Below, one piece after another: positions 63,318-64,000 of a stretch of 64,000 nt of DNA (its first letter is position 1; every line of letters starts with the position of its first letter). Location of the stretch: assembly GCF_900067135.1 (NCBI RefSeq), contig NZ_FJUR01000002.1, forward strand, positions 981,501-1,045,500. Direction: 5' to 3'. Under the pieces are notes generated by a model that did not search any database, was not told the DNA's origin, and saw only the letters and a program-made list of their open reading frames with translations. The DNA comes from Rhizobium sp. 9140. Its GTDB lineage: Bacteria > Pseudomonadota > Alphaproteobacteria > Rhizobiales > Rhizobiaceae. The position numbers and the translations under genes are program-made.

Positions 63318-64000
63318 TCACTTGACGCCGGTCATGGTGATGCCCGCGATGAAATGCCGCCGGACGAGGAGGAAGCAGACCAGCATGGGGGCGGTGATGA
63401 GCGTGGCGCCAGCCATCAGCGCGCCGTAGTTGGCGCCGGTCTCCACATCGGAGAAGAACAGCATGCCGAGCGGCGGCGGCGCGAGGTTGGTGTCGGACAC
63501 GACGATCATCGGCCAGTAGAGATCGTTCCAGTGCGCGACGAGGGAGAAGACCGTGAAGGCGGCGAGCGACGGCAGCGAGCCGCGCAGGACGAGCCGCCAG
63601 CAGATCTCCAGTTCCGAAAAGCCGTCGAGCCGTGCGGCCTCGATGATCTCGTTCGGATAGCTGCGGAAGGACTGGTGGAAGAGGAAGATGGCGAAGACCG
63701 ACAGGAAGAACGGCGCCATCATCGCGAAATAGCTGTTGAGCAACTCGGCCTTGGCCAACCCCACGAAGAGCGGCAGCGCCAGCGCCTGGATAGGCACGCA
63801 GAGGGCCGCGATGACCAGCGACATCAGCAGGCGGCGGCCGGGAAAGCGCAGCTTGGCCAGCGCATAGGCTGCCGGCACGGCCGTCAGCACCTGCACGACG
63901 AGAATGCCGAGGCAGACGATGACGCCGTTCAGCATGAACCGGGCCATCGGCACCTGACCGGCGGCGCGGGCATAATTCTCGACGGCGTCGAACGTCCTGG
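63318..64000 (-). CDS. ABC transporter permease (UgpE/MalG type), 5' end outside window
   Basis: 227 codons in the window. The frame is open to the window edge, reading (R)TFDAVENYARAAGQVPMARF before the first candidate internal start at 63953. Membrane segments include GVIVCLGILVVQVLTAVPAA; the EAA loop is EAARLDGFSELEICWRLVLRG, then SLPSLAAFTVFSLVAHWNDL. The MalG-type C-terminus is LVRRHFIAGITMTGVK. It belongs with the UgpB-like protein that follows; the other permease and the ATPase should lie beyond the window. Confidence 0.92.
   Translation of the reverse strand, partial: RTFDAVENYARAAGQVPMARFMLNGVIVCLGILVVQVLTAVPAAYALAKLRFPGRRLLMSLVIAALCVPIQALALPLFVGLAKAELLNSYFAMMAPFFLSVFAIFLFHQSFRSYPNEIIEAARLDGFSELEICWRLVLRGSLPSLAAFTVFSLVAHWNDLYWPMIVVSDTNLAPPPLGMLFFSDVETGANYGALMAGATLITAPMLVCFLLVRRHFIAGITMTGVK

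Overview
The window looks like an accessory replicon or genomic island of an alphaproteobacterium of the Rhizobiaceae/Rhizobiales. I infer this from family-level recognition of several things: rhizobial-type IS66, IS21, IS256, IS630 and IS110 elements; a cyanuric acid/biuret operon like that of Rhizobium leguminosarum; high-GC ABC transporter operons; and an MCP flanked by two cheW genes. No rRNA, tRNA or CRISPR array was seen.

Layout. (1) 1-9237 is a graveyard of insertion sequences: a partial IS21 (istB), IS3 and IS66 remnants, an IS256 copy split by an IS21 element (3025-6018) that is itself interrupted by an intact IS256 (4337-5662), IS630 and ISL3 remnants, and an intact IS66 (6524-9108). 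One small non-IS gene lies at 785-1195. (2) 9681-15443 and 24981-29775 are two AT-rich, convergent halves of a surface-glycan locus: a double GT4 glycosyltransferase, an acetyltransferase-GT61 fusion, a pyruvyltransferase, and a repeat/WsaF/GT2 glycosyltransferase. (3) Between them sits a three-level nest of IS66 elements (15742-24409). Removing the insertions restores the reading frames and gives an inner copy of exactly the same length (2585 bp) as the copy at 6524-9108. (4) 29776-32434 holds an IS630 and non-coding or decayed DNA. (5) 32435-35165 is a cheW-mcp-cheW group in which one cheW carries an in-frame stop. (6) 35614-42781 is an ABC transporter operon with a glycerophosphodiester phosphodiesterase and an inositol-monophosphatase-type phosphatase, divergent from a ROK regulator. 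It resembles in logic the agrocinopine genes accF/accG. (7) 43028-45523 is hipBA with three evenly spaced operators, with hipA split by an IS5-family element. (8) 45677-47532 holds an integrase pseudogene and an IS110.

Right third. 47643-58114 is one ten-gene leftward operon. It encodes a BMP-type ABC transporter, formamidase, biuret hydrolase, cyanuric acid hydrolase, a second cysteine hydrolase, a cupin and allophanate hydrolase. Together these would import cyanuric acid or a related ring amide and release its nitrogen as ammonia. A divergent GntR regulator (58435-59109) faces it. An EAL-CBS-GGDEF protein follows, then a calcineurin-like phosphodiesterase and the start of a Ugp-type ABC transporter that runs off the window.

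The strongest readings are the nested-IS reconstruction, the cyanuric acid operon and the hipBA operator array. Substrates of the other transporters are inferences. Positions of IS boundaries were read by eye from terminal repeats and target duplications.
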